64,000 nt of DNA from Roseibium algicola (GCF_001999245.1 NZ_CP019630.1:4121001-4185000); one strand, 5' to 3'; positions 34,813 to 44,906 are shown, counted from the first letter of the stretch. Numbers and translations are program-made. Notes: generated by a model from the sequence alone, not told the origin.

Positions 34813-36888
34813 CTACCGCCCTTCGCGATACCAGGTCAGAGACAGGGCACCCAGCAGAAGCGTAAGACCAAGCAGTCCGATCATCAGCGGATAGCGGTCG
34901 ATGCCGTTGAGGACGCTCGCCTCAGTGGCCTTCAGCCCCAGCCAGCCATTGCCGGCGTAGCTCGCTGACGGACGCATCGAAACAATGCGCGGGACGGTCA
35001 GGTCTCCGCCGACATCCCGCAAGCGCTCGGAGGCACCGCCCGTCGCTTCGCTGAGCGGGGCCAATGGCTCGGTCGTGGAAAGAACGTCGGTATATTCACG
35101 CGGGTTCTGGGGCCCAACGTGGATCAGCGCACTCATGTCCCCTTCTGTGACCGAGAACAACCCGGTTTCGCCGGCAGGCATGCCGCCACGCCACAGGCCT
35201 GGTTCCTGTTCGGTCAGAACGATCTGCGACCGGTCGCCTGTCGGCGAGACGACCGTGACTTCCCCGACGGTCTCGCCCAGGGTCTGGCGTTCGATAACCA
35301 GTTCCGGTCCGCGCATGGATACATTCAGCGCTTCTTCTTCCAGATCCGGCTCCTTCATCAGCCAGTGGGCCAGACGGCGCAGCAGCGGAACATGCGGACC
35401 ACCGCCTTCATAACCACGTGCCCAGAGCCAGACGTGATCGGACAGCAGCATGGCCACTCGGCCTTCGCCTTCGCGGTTGAGAACCAGCAGCGGCGTGTCG
35501 CTCGGGCCGGACATCAGCGTCTGGCCGGCGTCGAGCTCGGTGTCGACCACGCGGAACCAGCGGCTCCATGCGGGCGGGTCCTGTTCGGATCCGGGCAGCC
35601 CACGGGTGACCGGGTGGCGCTTGCCGAGGTCGGCGAGGGTGGCGTGGTAGGGTTGTTCGAGAATAGTGCCGGTCGGACGGGCCGGAAGGATCGGCGCCAG
35701 TGGCGTGCGGTAAAGGCTGCCACCTTCGGCGTAATCAGGACCGCCAGCCAGCAGCATTGCACCGCCATCGCGCACATAGCGGGCGATATTGTCGAAATAC
35801 AGCATCGGCAGAACGCCGCGGCGCACGTAGCGGTCGAAGATGATCAGGTCGAATTCGTCAATCTTCACCGAGAAGAGTTCCCGGGTCGGGAAAGCGATCA
35901 GCGACAGCTGGTTGATTGGCGTTCCGTCCTGTTTTTCCGGCGGGCGCAAGATGGTGAAGTGAACCAGATCCACCGAGGCATCGGACTTCAGAAGATTGCG
36001 CCAGGTGCGTTCACCGGCATGCGGTGACCCGGAAACAAGCAACACACGCAGATTCTCGCGGATGCCGTCGATGGTCACAACGGCCCTGTTGTTGAGCGTC
36101 GTGAGTTCGTCGGTCAGCGGCTCGGCGTCGAATTCGAAGATATTGTTGCCGCCATGGGCGATCTCAACCGGAATGTCGATCTTCTCGCCTGTCCGGGCCG
36201 TGCGTTCGGTGACGACATCGCCATCGCGTTTGACGGTCAGGCGCACCTGGTCGCCAGGTCCCGTGCCACGGCCCTGGTCGACGACAGTCAGGCTGACGAT
36301 CTGCTCTGAATCAACCAGGCCGAACCGTGGGGCCTTGTCGAGTACGATGCGCCGGTCCCGTTCATCAACCGTACCGGTGATAAGGCCATGAACCGGGGCG
36401 TCGAAACCCAGGGCGCCTGCGTTGCCGGGGATGTCGTGGATCTGGCCGTCGGTCACGATGATCGCACCACCAACCCGATCCGGCGGAACGTCTGCAAGAC
36501 CGTTTGCCAGGGTCTGGAACGCCTCGGTGCCATCGCCCGAACCGGAGTTGCGCGCTTCCAGAACGCGCAGGTCAAAGCCATCAAGGGCACCGATGCGGCG
36601 GGTCAGTTCTTCCACGGCCTCATCGGTTGTCGACTGGCGATCGGAGAGGCGTTGGCTCTGGCTCTTGTCGACGACAAGAGCGACAACGCTTGAGAGCGGT
36701 TCCCTGTCTTCCCGCTCAACAGCAGGGTTGGCCAGCGCCAGCAACAGCAAGGCCATTGTCAGGGTGCGCAGCAACCAGCCACGCAAATTCAGAAAGCCGG
36801 AAAAGGCGGTGAGAAGAACAGCGATAACGCCGCCTGCCACAAGGGCCCAGAGCGGAACGAGGGGATCGAAGGCGAGTGACCAGACCAT
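34813..36888 (-). CDS. Large membrane protein of MoxR operon (glutamine amidotransferase-like)
   Basis: The 691-residue protein has two N-terminal membrane segments (about 13-32 and 38-57), a long extracytoplasmic part containing a vWA-like region ('VVALVVDKSQSQRLSDRQ', 'VGGAIIVTDGQIHDI') and a class I glutamine amidotransferase-like fold ('YVRDGGAMLLAGGPDYAEGG'), and one C-terminal membrane segment near 670-686. It is the last gene of the MoxR/DUF58/BatA-DUF4159 operon, 8 bases after the preceding stop. Such operons are thought to act in envelope stress or metal-ion insertion into protein complexes; the role of this subunit is not established. Confidence 0.85.
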   Translation of the reverse strand: MVWSLAFDPLVPLWALVAGGVIAVLLTAFSGFLNLRGWLLRTLTMALLLLALANPAVEREDREPLSSVVALVVDKSQSQRLSDRQSTTDEAVEELTRRIGALDGFDLRVLEARNSGSGDGTEAFQTLANGLADVPPDRVGGAIIVTDGQIHDIPGNAGALGFDAPVHGLITGTVDERDRRIVLDKAPRFGLVDSEQIVSLTVVDQGRGTGPGDQVRLTVKRDGDVVTERTARTGEKIDIPVEIAHGGNNIFEFDAEPLTDELTTLNNRAVVTIDGIRENLRVLLVSGSPHAGERTWRNLLKSDASVDLVHFTILRPPEKQDGTPINQLSLIAFPTRELFSVKIDEFDLIIFDRYVRRGVLPMLYFDNIARYVRDGGAMLLAGGPDYAEGGSLYRTPLAPILPARPTGTILEQPYHATLADLGKRHPVTRGLPGSEQDPPAWSRWFRVVDTELDAGQTLMSGPSDTPLLVLNREGEGRVAMLLSDHVWLWARGYEGGGPHVPLLRRLAHWLMKEPDLEEEALNVSMRGPELVIERQTLGETVGEVTVVSPTGDRSQIVLTEQEPGLWRGGMPAGETGLFSVTEGDMSALIHVGPQNPREYTDVLSTTEPLAPLSEATGGASERLRDVGGDLTVPRIVSMRPSASYAGNGWLGLKATEASVLNGIDRYPLMIGLLGLTLLLGALSLTWYREGR

Positions 36889-36896
36889 CTAGTCTC

Positions 36897-39716
36897 CTAT
36901 TGTCCCAAACGCTCAAGCAGAGCGGGAATGTGCACCTGATCGGCCTTGTAGTTGCCGGTCAGGCTGTACATGACGATGTTGACCCCGGAACGGAACGCGT
37001 AGTCCCGCTGCATGGGATTGTTGGGCACCGTCGGATACATGAACTCACCTGCCTCGGTGATTGCCCAGGCAGCGGCAAAATCGTTGCCGGTAATGAGGAT
37101 CGGTGACACGCCGTCACCGGCGCGCACCGGACGGTCGCCCCTGGCGGCAACTTCCTCAAGGCTTTCCACCCAGAGCGGGCTGGTCGCATACCGTCCCGGG
37201 AACGAATCCAGCAGGTAGAAAGCCTTCGTCAAAACGTGATCGGGCGGCACCGGCTCAAGCGGGGGAACATCCAGGTCTTCCAGGATTTCGCGCAGCTTCA
37301 GCGTTGCCGGCGTCGAGGCAAAGCCGTTGGCCGAGGCATTGATGTGATCGCGCGTGTCGAACAGGATCGTTCCGCCGTTGCGCATGAAAGTGTCTATGCG
37401 GGCAATTGTCTGATCGTTCGGTTTGTCGGCAGCCGCATCGATTGGCCAGTAGAGTAGGGAATAGAACGCAAGTTCGTCGCGTTCGATGTCGATGGCAATC
37501 GGTGCCCCAGGTTCAAGCGCAGTGCGTTCCGACAGGAATTGGGTCAGTCCCGAAAGGCCCGCTGAGCTGGCATCGTCGATCTCCGGATTGCCCGTCAGCA
37601 CATAGGCCAGGCGGGTTTCCAGGGTCGATTCCAAGGCCAGAAGATCATCCGAGCTTGATTGCGCCCTGGCTTGATCAATACCGGCAGGGGCCAGGAGGCC
37701 TGCACCGAAAGCCAGAACAAGAGCCGTGGCGGCAGTGCGGCTGCGCAAGCTGAGACGGCTCAGACCACCGGCCAGCAGGAAGACGGCAATCGTATCGAGG
37801 ATCATCAGCAGGAAAGCCAGCGTGAAGAACAGGGCTCTCAGATCAAAGGGATCGGAGGTCGGGTAGGCAGTTTGCACGGTTCGGTCGCCCAGCGCCGAGA
37901 GGTCGAGCGGCAGGAGCTCATCGTCCCGCTGCATCAGATTGAGCGCACGGAAGCCGTCTTCCGTACCGTAAAGACCGGGCGGTGTTCTGCGGCTAGCTTC
38001 CGCATCCCGGAAAACGGACGCGTTCACGGGTGTGACTTCTACCGGCGGCGGGCCGAAACGGCCATAACCGTCCAGCAGGCGCAAGGGCGGCAACACGCTC
38101 GTTGCCGGCGTGCCATCTTCGGCGGTTTCAGAGGCGGCGGCCACGTTCGAGACCGACAGGATCCGCCGCAGCATGTTCAGGAAGACGCCAGACAGCGGCA
38201 GGTTCGACCAGGAGGAATCCGCTGTGACGTGGAACAGCACCATCGACCCCGCACCGATAGGAGCCGCCGTCACAAGGGGAGTGCCGTCTTCGAGCATGGC
38301 CCAGGTGAGTTCAGGCAGATCCGATGTCGGCTCGGCCAGTACCTGCCGGGTCACAGTAACTTCCTGTGGGACCCGCAAGCCCGCGAAGGGCGATCCTTCC
38401 GGAAAGTCTGCCAGATGTTGTGGCTGTTTCCAGCTGAGTGAACCACCAAGGGATCGGTCACCTGCGCGCAAACGCACGGGAATGAGATCGTCACTGCCAC
38501 CCGCGGTCCGCGGGCCGGCGAAGCGGACAAGCGTGCCGCCGTTTTCAATCCAGTCGCGAAGTGTCTCGGTCGTCGATTCAGGCAAACGGCCAACGTCGGC
38601 CAGAACCAGCACGGAAATGCCTTGCTCGATCAGCGAAGGTACAGCGTCGGCAATATCCGCATCGCGCGGGCGGCGTATGTCCGAGAAGGGCGCAAGGGCG
38701 CGCTCCAGATAATAAAGGGGCGACAGCAGCGGCTGATCCAGATCGCCCGACTGGCCTGAAATCAGTCCGACCGTGCGTCGGCGCCAGCTGTCATCCACCA
38801 GTTGGACGGCGCCCGCGGCGGCCTCACCGGTGACTTCGACCCGGGCAATGTCGTTGCGCAATTCGCTTGGCAGTTCGAAGCGCGCCTGTGTTTCGGTCGC
38901 GCCAGCGTCAAAATTCGCTTGCACTTCGCCAAGGACAAGGCCCTTCAGATCGAGAGCCTGAAGTGTTGCGGAGCCCAGTCTCTGATCCGGGTGGCGCACA
39001 ACGGTCAACGACAGGGCGTCGGCGTCGTTGTTGAGGTCCTTCAATCCCATGGGCGTGTCCAGACCTGTCAGGACCGTTATCGGAGCCGTGCCGGAAATCT
39101 GTGCGAGATCGGTTAGAAACGAACCTTTGGTGCTGGTGTTGTCCGACAGCCAGATCACGGCGCCGGGCGGTGTCTCCTGGGCTGCCTTTCGCAGGCCGAT
39201 GCTGAGTTCGGCGCGCTGCGGCGGATAGGGACGCGGTTCAAGTGCGCGCAGTTTTTCCAGAGCCGTCGTTGCTGCCTCCGGTGTGAAACTCTGGCCGGGG
39301 CCTTCGGCGGAGGCTGCAAACAGGATTGGCTGACCGCTCTGTTCTGCTTCGCTCAGGATCTGCTCGGCTGCATTGACCTGCGCGGTCCATCCCTTTGCGG
39401 ATGTCCAGCCGTTGTCAACCAGAACCCAAAGGACACTTTCGCCGGTTTCAAGCGGTTCGCTGGAACGCCAGATCGGTCCGGCCAGGGCAATGATAAGGAT
39501 GGCTGCCATCAGCAGGCGGAGCAGTGTCAGCCACCAGGGGCTGCGCTGCGGTGTTTCCTCATGCTGATCGATGCCGATCAGCAGCCGGGTCGGCGGAAAC
39601 CGGATTTCGCGTGGGCGCGGCGGTGTCAGGCGCAACAGCCACCAGATAACCGGAAGCAATGCCAGCGCGGTCAGGATCCAGGGGGCGGTGAATGTCAGAG
39701 GCAATCCTGCGAACAC
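36897..39716 (-). CDS. BatA/DUF4159 membrane protein
   Basis: The 939-residue protein starts with the BatA N-terminal pair of membrane segments: 'TAPWILTALALLPVIWWLLR' and 'LTLLRLLMAAILIIALAGPI'. A large extracytoplasmic region follows, with vWA-like sequence, then further membrane segments near 645-690, and a C-terminal DUF4159 domain ('LAFYSLLYWPID', 'RNGGTILFDTRDHI'). It follows the DUF58 gene by 3 bases. The family is part of MoxR-associated gene sets; its biochemical activity is unknown. Confidence 0.88.
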   Translation of the reverse strand: MFAGLPLTFTAPWILTALALLPVIWWLLRLTPPRPREIRFPPTRLLIGIDQHEETPQRSPWWLTLLRLLMAAILIIALAGPIWRSSEPLETGESVLWVLVDNGWTSAKGWTAQVNAAEQILSEAEQSGQPILFAASAEGPGQSFTPEAATTALEKLRALEPRPYPPQRAELSIGLRKAAQETPPGAVIWLSDNTSTKGSFLTDLAQISGTAPITVLTGLDTPMGLKDLNNDADALSLTVVRHPDQRLGSATLQALDLKGLVLGEVQANFDAGATETQARFELPSELRNDIARVEVTGEAAAGAVQLVDDSWRRRTVGLISGQSGDLDQPLLSPLYYLERALAPFSDIRRPRDADIADAVPSLIEQGISVLVLADVGRLPESTTETLRDWIENGGTLVRFAGPRTAGGSDDLIPVRLRAGDRSLGGSLSWKQPQHLADFPEGSPFAGLRVPQEVTVTRQVLAEPTSDLPELTWAMLEDGTPLVTAAPIGAGSMVLFHVTADSSWSNLPLSGVFLNMLRRILSVSNVAAASETAEDGTPATSVLPPLRLLDGYGRFGPPPVEVTPVNASVFRDAEASRRTPPGLYGTEDGFRALNLMQRDDELLPLDLSALGDRTVQTAYPTSDPFDLRALFFTLAFLLMILDTIAVFLLAGGLSRLSLRSRTAATALVLAFGAGLLAPAGIDQARAQSSSDDLLALESTLETRLAYVLTGNPEIDDASSAGLSGLTQFLSERTALEPGAPIAIDIERDELAFYSLLYWPIDAAADKPNDQTIARIDTFMRNGGTILFDTRDHINASANGFASTPATLKLREILEDLDVPPLEPVPPDHVLTKAFYLLDSFPGRYATSPLWVESLEEVAARGDRPVRAGDGVSPILITGNDFAAAWAITEAGEFMYPTVPNNPMQRDYAFRSGVNIVMYSLTGNYKADQVHIPALLERLGQ

Positions 39717-39719
39717 GGG

Positions 39720-40655
39720 TCAGATGCCTCCTTTTGGCAGTACGTCCAGCGCACCGGACAGGGCACTGTGAAGCACGAGCAAAGGTTCGGATGCCGGACG
39801 GTCGGTGTGGTGCAGGACATATGTCCAGCCGGCACGCCTTGCGATGTCACGAATTTCCGCGCGGTGGGCTTCCAGCCGGTTGCGGTAATCCTCGCGCCAT
39901 TTTTCCGCGCGTCCGGCGGTCAACCGAAACCCCTTTTCCGGATCGGTGAATTCCACCCTGCCGTCAAACGGGAAGGTTTCCTCGATCGGATCGAGGACCT
40001 GAACCAGGTGACCACGCGCACCGGTGCTGGCAACACGGGCAACCCATGCCGCGACTTCCTCGATCGGGTCCAGGAAATCGGACACCAGAACCACATCGGC
40101 AAATCTTTGCACGGCGGTGGTGTCCGGATAGGCGATCGGTTTGGAAAGATGGGTAAGTGCATCGGCGAGGCGTTCAGCGGCACGCCGGTCGGAAAAGGCT
40201 CTGGTCAGGCCAGGCAGTCCGATCCGTTCGCCTGTTTCAGCCAGCATGTCGGCAAGTGCAAGCATCAGCACAATGGCGCGGTCGCGCTTGGCGACACCTG
40301 CAAGGCGGGAGCGGAACACCATGGAGGGCGAAAGATCTGCCCAGAGCCAGACCGTGTGCGCGGCCTCCCATTCGCGTTCGCGAACATAAAGATGATCATC
40401 GCGTGCGGAACGGCGCCAGTCGATGCGCTTTGCCGGTTCACCCATGTTGAACGGGCGGAACTGCCAGAAGCTTTCCCCCGGGCCCGCACGCCGACGGCCA
40501 TGCCAGCCGGCGATGATGGAACTGGCAACATGGCTTGCCTCGACCAGCAGATCCGGCAGGGCATCGGCGACCGACCGGGCCTCGCCGATGACGTTCGGCC
40601 AGGTATCGGCATCAATGCCTGTCTGGTTGCTGCCCTGCGTACTGCTCGAATCCAT
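39720..40655 (-). CDS. DUF58 domain protein
   Basis: The 311-residue protein contains the DUF58 signature: 'EFRPFNMGEPAKRIDWRRSA' in the form 'FRPFNMGEPAKRIDWRRSAR', 'VWLWADLSPSMVFRS' (metal-binding-like D-x-S-x-S), and 'VVLVSDFLDPIEEV'. DUF58 proteins are regular companions of MoxR ATPases and are taken as adaptor or target proteins. The gene lies 34 bases downstream of the MoxR gene and 3 bases upstream of the BatA/DUF4159 gene, so the four genes form one operon. Confidence 0.92.
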   Translation of the reverse strand: MDSSSTQGSNQTGIDADTWPNVIGEARSVADALPDLLVEASHVASSIIAGWHGRRRAGPGESFWQFRPFNMGEPAKRIDWRRSARDDHLYVREREWEAAHTVWLWADLSPSMVFRSRLAGVAKRDRAIVLMLALADMLAETGERIGLPGLTRAFSDRRAAERLADALTHLSKPIAYPDTTAVQRFADVVLVSDFLDPIEEVAAWVARVASTGARGHLVQVLDPIEETFPFDGRVEFTDPEKGFRLTAGRAEKWREDYRNRLEAHRAEIRDIARRAGWTYVLHHTDRPASEPLLVLHSALSGALDVLPKGGI

Positions 40656-40689
40656 GCGGTCGGCTTCCTGGCTGGTTAAGGGGAGGGGA

Positions 40690-41709
40690 TCAGGCGATCA
40701 GTTCCTTGACCCGTCGAATGACGTCGCGAACGGTGTGACCGTCGGCTCTGGCTGCGAACGTCAGCGCCATGCGATGCTGAAGGACCGGTTCGGCAAGAGC
40801 CAAGACGTCGTCGACGGAAGGTGCGAGACGGCCGTCGACAAGCGCGCGTGCCCTGACGGTCAGCATCAGTGCCTGGCTGGCACGCGGTCCCGGACCCCAG
40901 GCGATCAGGTTGGTGAGATCGGAAGGTGCGGAGCTGTTGTCCGGGCGTGCGGAGCGCACAAGCTTCAGGATTGCTTCCACCACGGATTCGCCTACCGGCA
41001 TGCGACGAACGAGCTGCTGGTACTCCATCAGTTCTTCCGCTCGCATGGCTACCTGGGCCTTGGCCTGATCGGCGCCGGTGGTTTCCAGCAAGATCCGGCG
41101 TTCGGCTTCAAGATCCGGGTAATGCACGTCGATCTGCATCAGGAACCGGTCGAGCTGGGCTTCCGGCAGCGGGTAGGTGCCTTCCTGTTCGAGCGGGTTC
41201 TGCGTGGCAAGCACGTGGAAGGGGCGCGGCAGGTCATGCGGGTGCCCGGCGACGGTCACATGATACTCCTGCATGGCCTGCAGAAGCGCCGACTGGGTAC
41301 GCGGGCTGGCACGGTTGATTTCGTCAGCCATCAGCAACTGAGAGAAAACCGGACCGGGAATAAAGCGGAACGAGCGGCTGCCGTCGGCACCCTGTTCCAT
41401 CACTTCGGCACCGAGAATGTCGGACGGCATCAGGTCTGGTGTGAACTGGATGCGCCGGGCGTCGAGGCCCAGAACGGTGCCGAGCGTTTCCACCAGCTTG
41501 GTCTTGGCAAGGCCGGGCACACCGACAAGAAGGCCGTGGCCGCCAGCCAATATGGTGACGAGCGACTGCTCCACCACATTTTCCTGACCGAAGATGATCC
41601 GGGCGATATCGACCTTGGCATCGCTGATCCGGTTGACGGCGCGTTCGGCTTGTTCGGCGACGGCGGCGAGATCTTCTTCGCTTGGGCTGGAGGGAGAAAT
41701 AACGCTCAT
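40690..41709 (-). CDS. MoxR family AAA+ ATPase
   Basis: MoxR ATPases act as chaperone-like motors for assembly of envelope or metal-containing complexes. The 339-residue protein has Walker A 'GVPGLAKTKLVETLG', 'RIQFTPDLMPSDILGAEVME', Walker B 'LLMADEINRASPRTQSALLQ', the sensor 1 region 'FHVLATQNPLEQEGTYPLPE', and 'QLDRFLMQIDVHYP'. Note Walker A reads G-x4-A-K-T, with Ala in place of the second Gly, common in MoxR. It is the first gene of a minus-strand four-gene operon. Confidence 0.95.
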   Translation of the reverse strand: MSVISPSSPSEEDLAAVAEQAERAVNRISDAKVDIARIIFGQENVVEQSLVTILAGGHGLLVGVPGLAKTKLVETLGTVLGLDARRIQFTPDLMPSDILGAEVMEQGADGSRSFRFIPGPVFSQLLMADEINRASPRTQSALLQAMQEYHVTVAGHPHDLPRPFHVLATQNPLEQEGTYPLPEAQLDRFLMQIDVHYPDLEAERRILLETTGADQAKAQVAMRAEELMEYQQLVRRMPVGESVVEAILKLVRSARPDNSSAPSDLTNLIAWGPGPRASQALMLTVRARALVDGRLAPSVDDVLALAEPVLQHRMALTFAARADGHTVRDVIRRVKELIA

Positions 41710-41990
41710 GGATCACCTTTCCCGCAATCTACGTTTCGACTGCCTGTCCGGCCCTGGGGCTAACAACACCCCTGACCTTTGTTGCTGCGACTCAAGCAGT
41801 CTGACACCATATAAATCAGTAGATAAGGCGCAATTGTGCGCCATACAGTGGAAAGGTCCAAGAATCTTTCCTCGCTTTGGGGAAAAGGTCGGGCCTGCGG
41901 GAAGCCGGGAGCAGGCGAAGACGATCCGGGCGGTAGCGGAATTGTCAAAAATTCCGGTGCCTTGATGAAGACGACAAGGGCGAAACATCC

Positions 41991-42599
41991 ATGGCGGAGG
42001 CAACCGCAAAAACGGACGGGGCACTACCCGAAGGTTTAAAGGCACTGATGAGCCGGGCGGACACAGGCGGCAAGGGACCACCTCCGGTGGAGAAGTGGAA
42101 TCCGCCGTTTTGCGGGGATCTGGACATCCGCATTGCCCGTGATGGCACGTGGTATTATCTCGGTTCGCCGATTGGCCGCATGCCTCTGGTGAAGCTGTTT
42201 GCCTCTGTGCTGCGCAAGGACGAGGACGGCCAGCATTATCTGGTCACGCCAGTCGAGAAGATCGGGATAACCGTGGAGGACGCCCCGCTTCTGGCCGTCG
42301 AGATGGCGGTGGAAGGCGAGGCGCAGGACCAGCAGCTCACGCTGCGGACAAATCTCGGTGATCTGGTCGCCGTTGGTGCGGACCATCCTCTTCGATTTGA
42401 AAAAGAACCGGACAGCGACGGTTTGAAACCCTATGTTCACGTCAGAGGGCGTCTGGAGGCCTTGTTCACCAGAGCGCTGATGTATCAGCTGGCGGATCTT
42501 ATGGAAGAGCAGGCAACAGATGACGGCACCCGGATGGGGGTCTGGAGCGGTGGCCGGTTCTTTTCGGTAGATCCCGCCTTCCTGAGCGTTCAGGACTGA
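41991..42599 (+). CDS. DUF1285 family protein
   Basis: The 202-residue cytoplasmic protein has the DUF1285 order: 'PPVEKWNPPFCGDLDIRIAR', 'DGTWYYLGSPIGRMPLVKLF', 'YLVTPVEKIGITVEDAPLLA', and 'PYVHVRGRLEALFTRALMYQ'. The family is widespread in proteobacteria with no proven activity. The gene lies divergent from the MoxR operon (281 bases between, no other feature seen) and leads a plus-strand run with a Nudix hydrolase, a small membrane protein and the CCA-adding enzyme. Confidence 0.92.
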   Translation: MAEATAKTDGALPEGLKALMSRADTGGKGPPPVEKWNPPFCGDLDIRIARDGTWYYLGSPIGRMPLVKLFASVLRKDEDGQHYLVTPVEKIGITVEDAPLLAVEMAVEGEAQDQQLTLRTNLGDLVAVGADHPLRFEKEPDSDGLKPYVHVRGRLEALFTRALMYQLADLMEEQATDDGTRMGVWSGGRFFSVDPAFLSVQD

Positions 42600-42638
42600 C
42601 CGAATGAACTGTTTCGTACGACCGGAAACCCCGATTGC

Positions 42639-43289
42639 ATGACTGCATTCCTGACCAAACCACCTGCGGATTCCGGGCACTGGACTTCCCTGTTCAGGAC
42701 GCGGCTGGATGATGCAGCGCTTCGCGACATCGAACGCGAGACCGGTGACCACATTCTCAATCCTGACCTTGGTCCCTATGCAAAGTGGGACGGTCCTCCG
42801 CGCGATGCGGCCGTTCTCATCGGTATCGTGGAACGCAGCGACGGGCCCAATGTGGTGTTGACGCAGCGAACCGGTCACCTGAAATCCCATGCCGGACAGG
42901 TTGCCCTTCCCGGAGGCAAGATAGATCCGACCGACAATGGACCTGTTGAAGCAGCGCTGCGGGAGGCGGACGAGGAAATCGGCCTTGCTCCGGAGTGCGT
43001 CGAGTTGATCGGCAATCTTGCGCCCTATCTCACCGGTTCGGGATACCGGGTTATTCCGGTGGTTGGCACCATTCAAGACGGTGCAGCCTTCCGGCCAAAT
43101 CCCGGTGAGGTCGAGAGCGTCTTCGAAGTGCCATTGGGCTTTTTGATGGATCCCGCGAACCATCAGAAACTCAGCCGCGAGTGGCAGGGAAAACGCCGCT
43201 ACTTCTACGCAATGCCCTTTGGAGAACGTTATATCTGGGGCGTCACCGCGGGCATTATCCGCTCCTTGTACGAAACGGTCTACCGCTGA
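42639..43289 (+). CDS. Nudix hydrolase, CoA pyrophosphatase-like
   Basis: The 216-residue protein carries 'LTQRTGHLKSHAGQVALPGG', the CoA-pyrophosphatase pattern ahead of the Nudix box, and the box 'GGKIDPTDNGPVEAALREAD' then EEIGL. It should split coenzyme A or related pyrophosphates. 'EVPLGFLMDPANHQ' and 'YFYAMPFGERYIWGVTAGII' further match the subgroup. The stop overlaps the next ATG. Confidence 0.93.
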   Translation: MTAFLTKPPADSGHWTSLFRTRLDDAALRDIERETGDHILNPDLGPYAKWDGPPRDAAVLIGIVERSDGPNVVLTQRTGHLKSHAGQVALPGGKIDPTDNGPVEAALREADEEIGLAPECVELIGNLAPYLTGSGYRVIPVVGTIQDGAAFRPNPGEVESVFEVPLGFLMDPANHQKLSREWQGKRRYFYAMPFGERYIWGVTAGIIRSLYETVYR

Positions 43290-43549
43290 TGGTTCGTGTG
43301 TTCATACTGCATCTGTTACTTTTCCTTCTTCCTTTCATCACCTACGGACTCTGGCTGTGGCTGAGCAAGCGCAACACCGAGCCTGGCCGCTGGTCTGCCA
43401 AGCCGATGGCGTGGCTCACTCTGGTGGGCCTCGTTCTGGTCATTGCCGGCCTGGTCGGCATGGCATCCTTCGATCACGCACCGGATGGGGCCAATTGGCG
43501 GCCATCGGAAATGCGCGACGGGGTGTTTGTTCCGGGCCGGTACGAATAA
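43289..43549 (+). CDS. Small membrane protein (DUF6111-like)
   Basis: The 86-residue protein has two membrane segments (about 4-24 and 38-58) separated by a short basic loop ('SKRNTEPGRWSAKP') and a polar C-terminus ending 'RDGVFVPGRYE'. It resembles DUF6111 proteins, found in the same position next to the CCA-adding enzyme in alphaproteobacteria. ATG 43289 overlaps the Nudix stop (TGATG), and the next gene starts 4 bases after its stop. Confidence 0.85.
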   Translation: MVRVFILHLLLFLLPFITYGLWLWLSKRNTEPGRWSAKPMAWLTLVGLVLVIAGLVGMASFDHAPDGANWRPSEMRDGVFVPGRYE

Positions 43550-43553
43550 CGCG

Positions 43554-44798
43554 ATGACAACGACTGCCGATCAGATCCTGCAACAGGCGGACTGGCTGAA
43601 AACACCGGGTATTAAGGCGGTGTTTGCGGCGATCGAGCAGGACGGCGACGAAGCCCGCGTTGTCGGTGGAGCGGTGCGCAACACCTTGCTCGGTCACCCT
43701 GTTCCAGATGTCGATATCGCGACGACTGCCTCGCCCCAAACGGTGATGGAACGCACGCTGGCCGCGGGCTTGAAGCCGGTTGGAACGGGCATTGACCACG
43801 GTACGGTGACGGTGGTCAGCAACGGTTATCCCTACGAGGTCACGACGCTGCGGGAGGACGTGGAAACCTTCGGCCGTCAGGCCCGTGTCGTTTTCGGCAG
43901 GAACTGGACGCGCGACGCGGAACGTCGCGACTTCACTCTCAACGCGCTCTATGTCGACTGCGATGGCCGATTGCACGATCCGCTTGGTGGACTGGACGAT
44001 TGTCTGAACCGGCGTGTGCGTTTCATCGGTGAGCCGGACAAGCGCATACAGGAAGACTATCTGCGCATCCTCCGTTTCTTCCGGATCTACGCGGCCTACG
44101 GGGCCGGAGAGATGGATGCGGACGGGCTCGGGGCGTGCCTGCGCCAGCGGGACGGCTTGCGGCATCTGTCCGCAGAACGTATCGGCCACGAGATGCGGCG
44201 GCTGCTGCGTGCGCCTCTGGCAGGATCCGCACTGACAATGATGAACGATTGCGGCCTTTGGGAAATCGCGACGGGCGGCCTTGCCCGCATCGACGATTAC
44301 CTGGCACTGCGCAGCCTGGAAGCCACCGCAAGTGATGTGACCGATCCGGAGCTCGGGCTGGTGGTGCTTGCCGGTTTCGTGCGCGAGGACGTGGAGCGCG
44401 TTTGCGACCGGCTTCGGCTGTCGAATGCCGAAAGGGACCGGATGCGGACCGCCTGGGCGGCGATGAAATGTCTTCGCCAGGCTGATGGTCTGCCCGAAGC
44501 CGAGCACTTGGTGTATCAGTTCGGCCGTCAGGGCGCGGTCGACGGCCTTCTGGGGCGCTGGGCGGGGTTGCGTGCGCAAGGATCAGATCCAACGGAGATC
44601 TTTGGCGGGCTGCTGGAGCGGTTGCGGGAGGTTGCCGTGCCTGAATTCCCGGTCAAAGGCGCAGATCTGATTGCAGCCGGGCACTCACCCGGGCGCGCGT
44701 TGGGAGATAGCCTCAAGGCTCTGGAGGCCGAATGGCGCGACAGCGGTTTCTCGCTCTCCAAACAGGATTTGCTGACGCGGGCAGGCGCTGCGACTTAA
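43554..44798 (+). CDS. CCA tRNA nucleotidyltransferase
   Basis: The enzyme adds or repairs the 3' CCA end of tRNAs using CTP and ATP. The 414-residue protein has the class II polymerase head 'ARVVGGAVRNTLLGHPVPDV' followed by DIA, 'FGRNWTRDAERRDFTLNALY', 'DPLGGLDDCLNRRVRFIGEP' and 'RIQEDYLRILRFFRIYAAYG', then a helical tRNA-binding body. ATG 43554 starts the conserved region; the frame is open further upstream but overlaps the preceding gene. Confidence 0.94.
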   Translation: MTTTADQILQQADWLKTPGIKAVFAAIEQDGDEARVVGGAVRNTLLGHPVPDVDIATTASPQTVMERTLAAGLKPVGTGIDHGTVTVVSNGYPYEVTTLREDVETFGRQARVVFGRNWTRDAERRDFTLNALYVDCDGRLHDPLGGLDDCLNRRVRFIGEPDKRIQEDYLRILRFFRIYAAYGAGEMDADGLGACLRQRDGLRHLSAERIGHEMRRLLRAPLAGSALTMMNDCGLWEIATGGLARIDDYLALRSLEATASDVTDPELGLVVLAGFVREDVERVCDRLRLSNAERDRMRTAWAAMKCLRQADGLPEAEHLVYQFGRQGAVDGLLGRWAGLRAQGSDPTEIFGGLLERLREVAVPEFPVKGADLIAAGHSPGRALGDSLKALEAEWRDSGFSLSKQDLLTRAGAAT

Positions 44799-44906
44799 TG
44801 AAATCTTATTGAGATTGCGTCACATCGTGATGGTGATTTCCTGTTGGGCGGGTTTTCCGGTTAACTTGTCGTGAGAAGGCGTGTGCGGAATACAATGAGG
44901 CGATGA

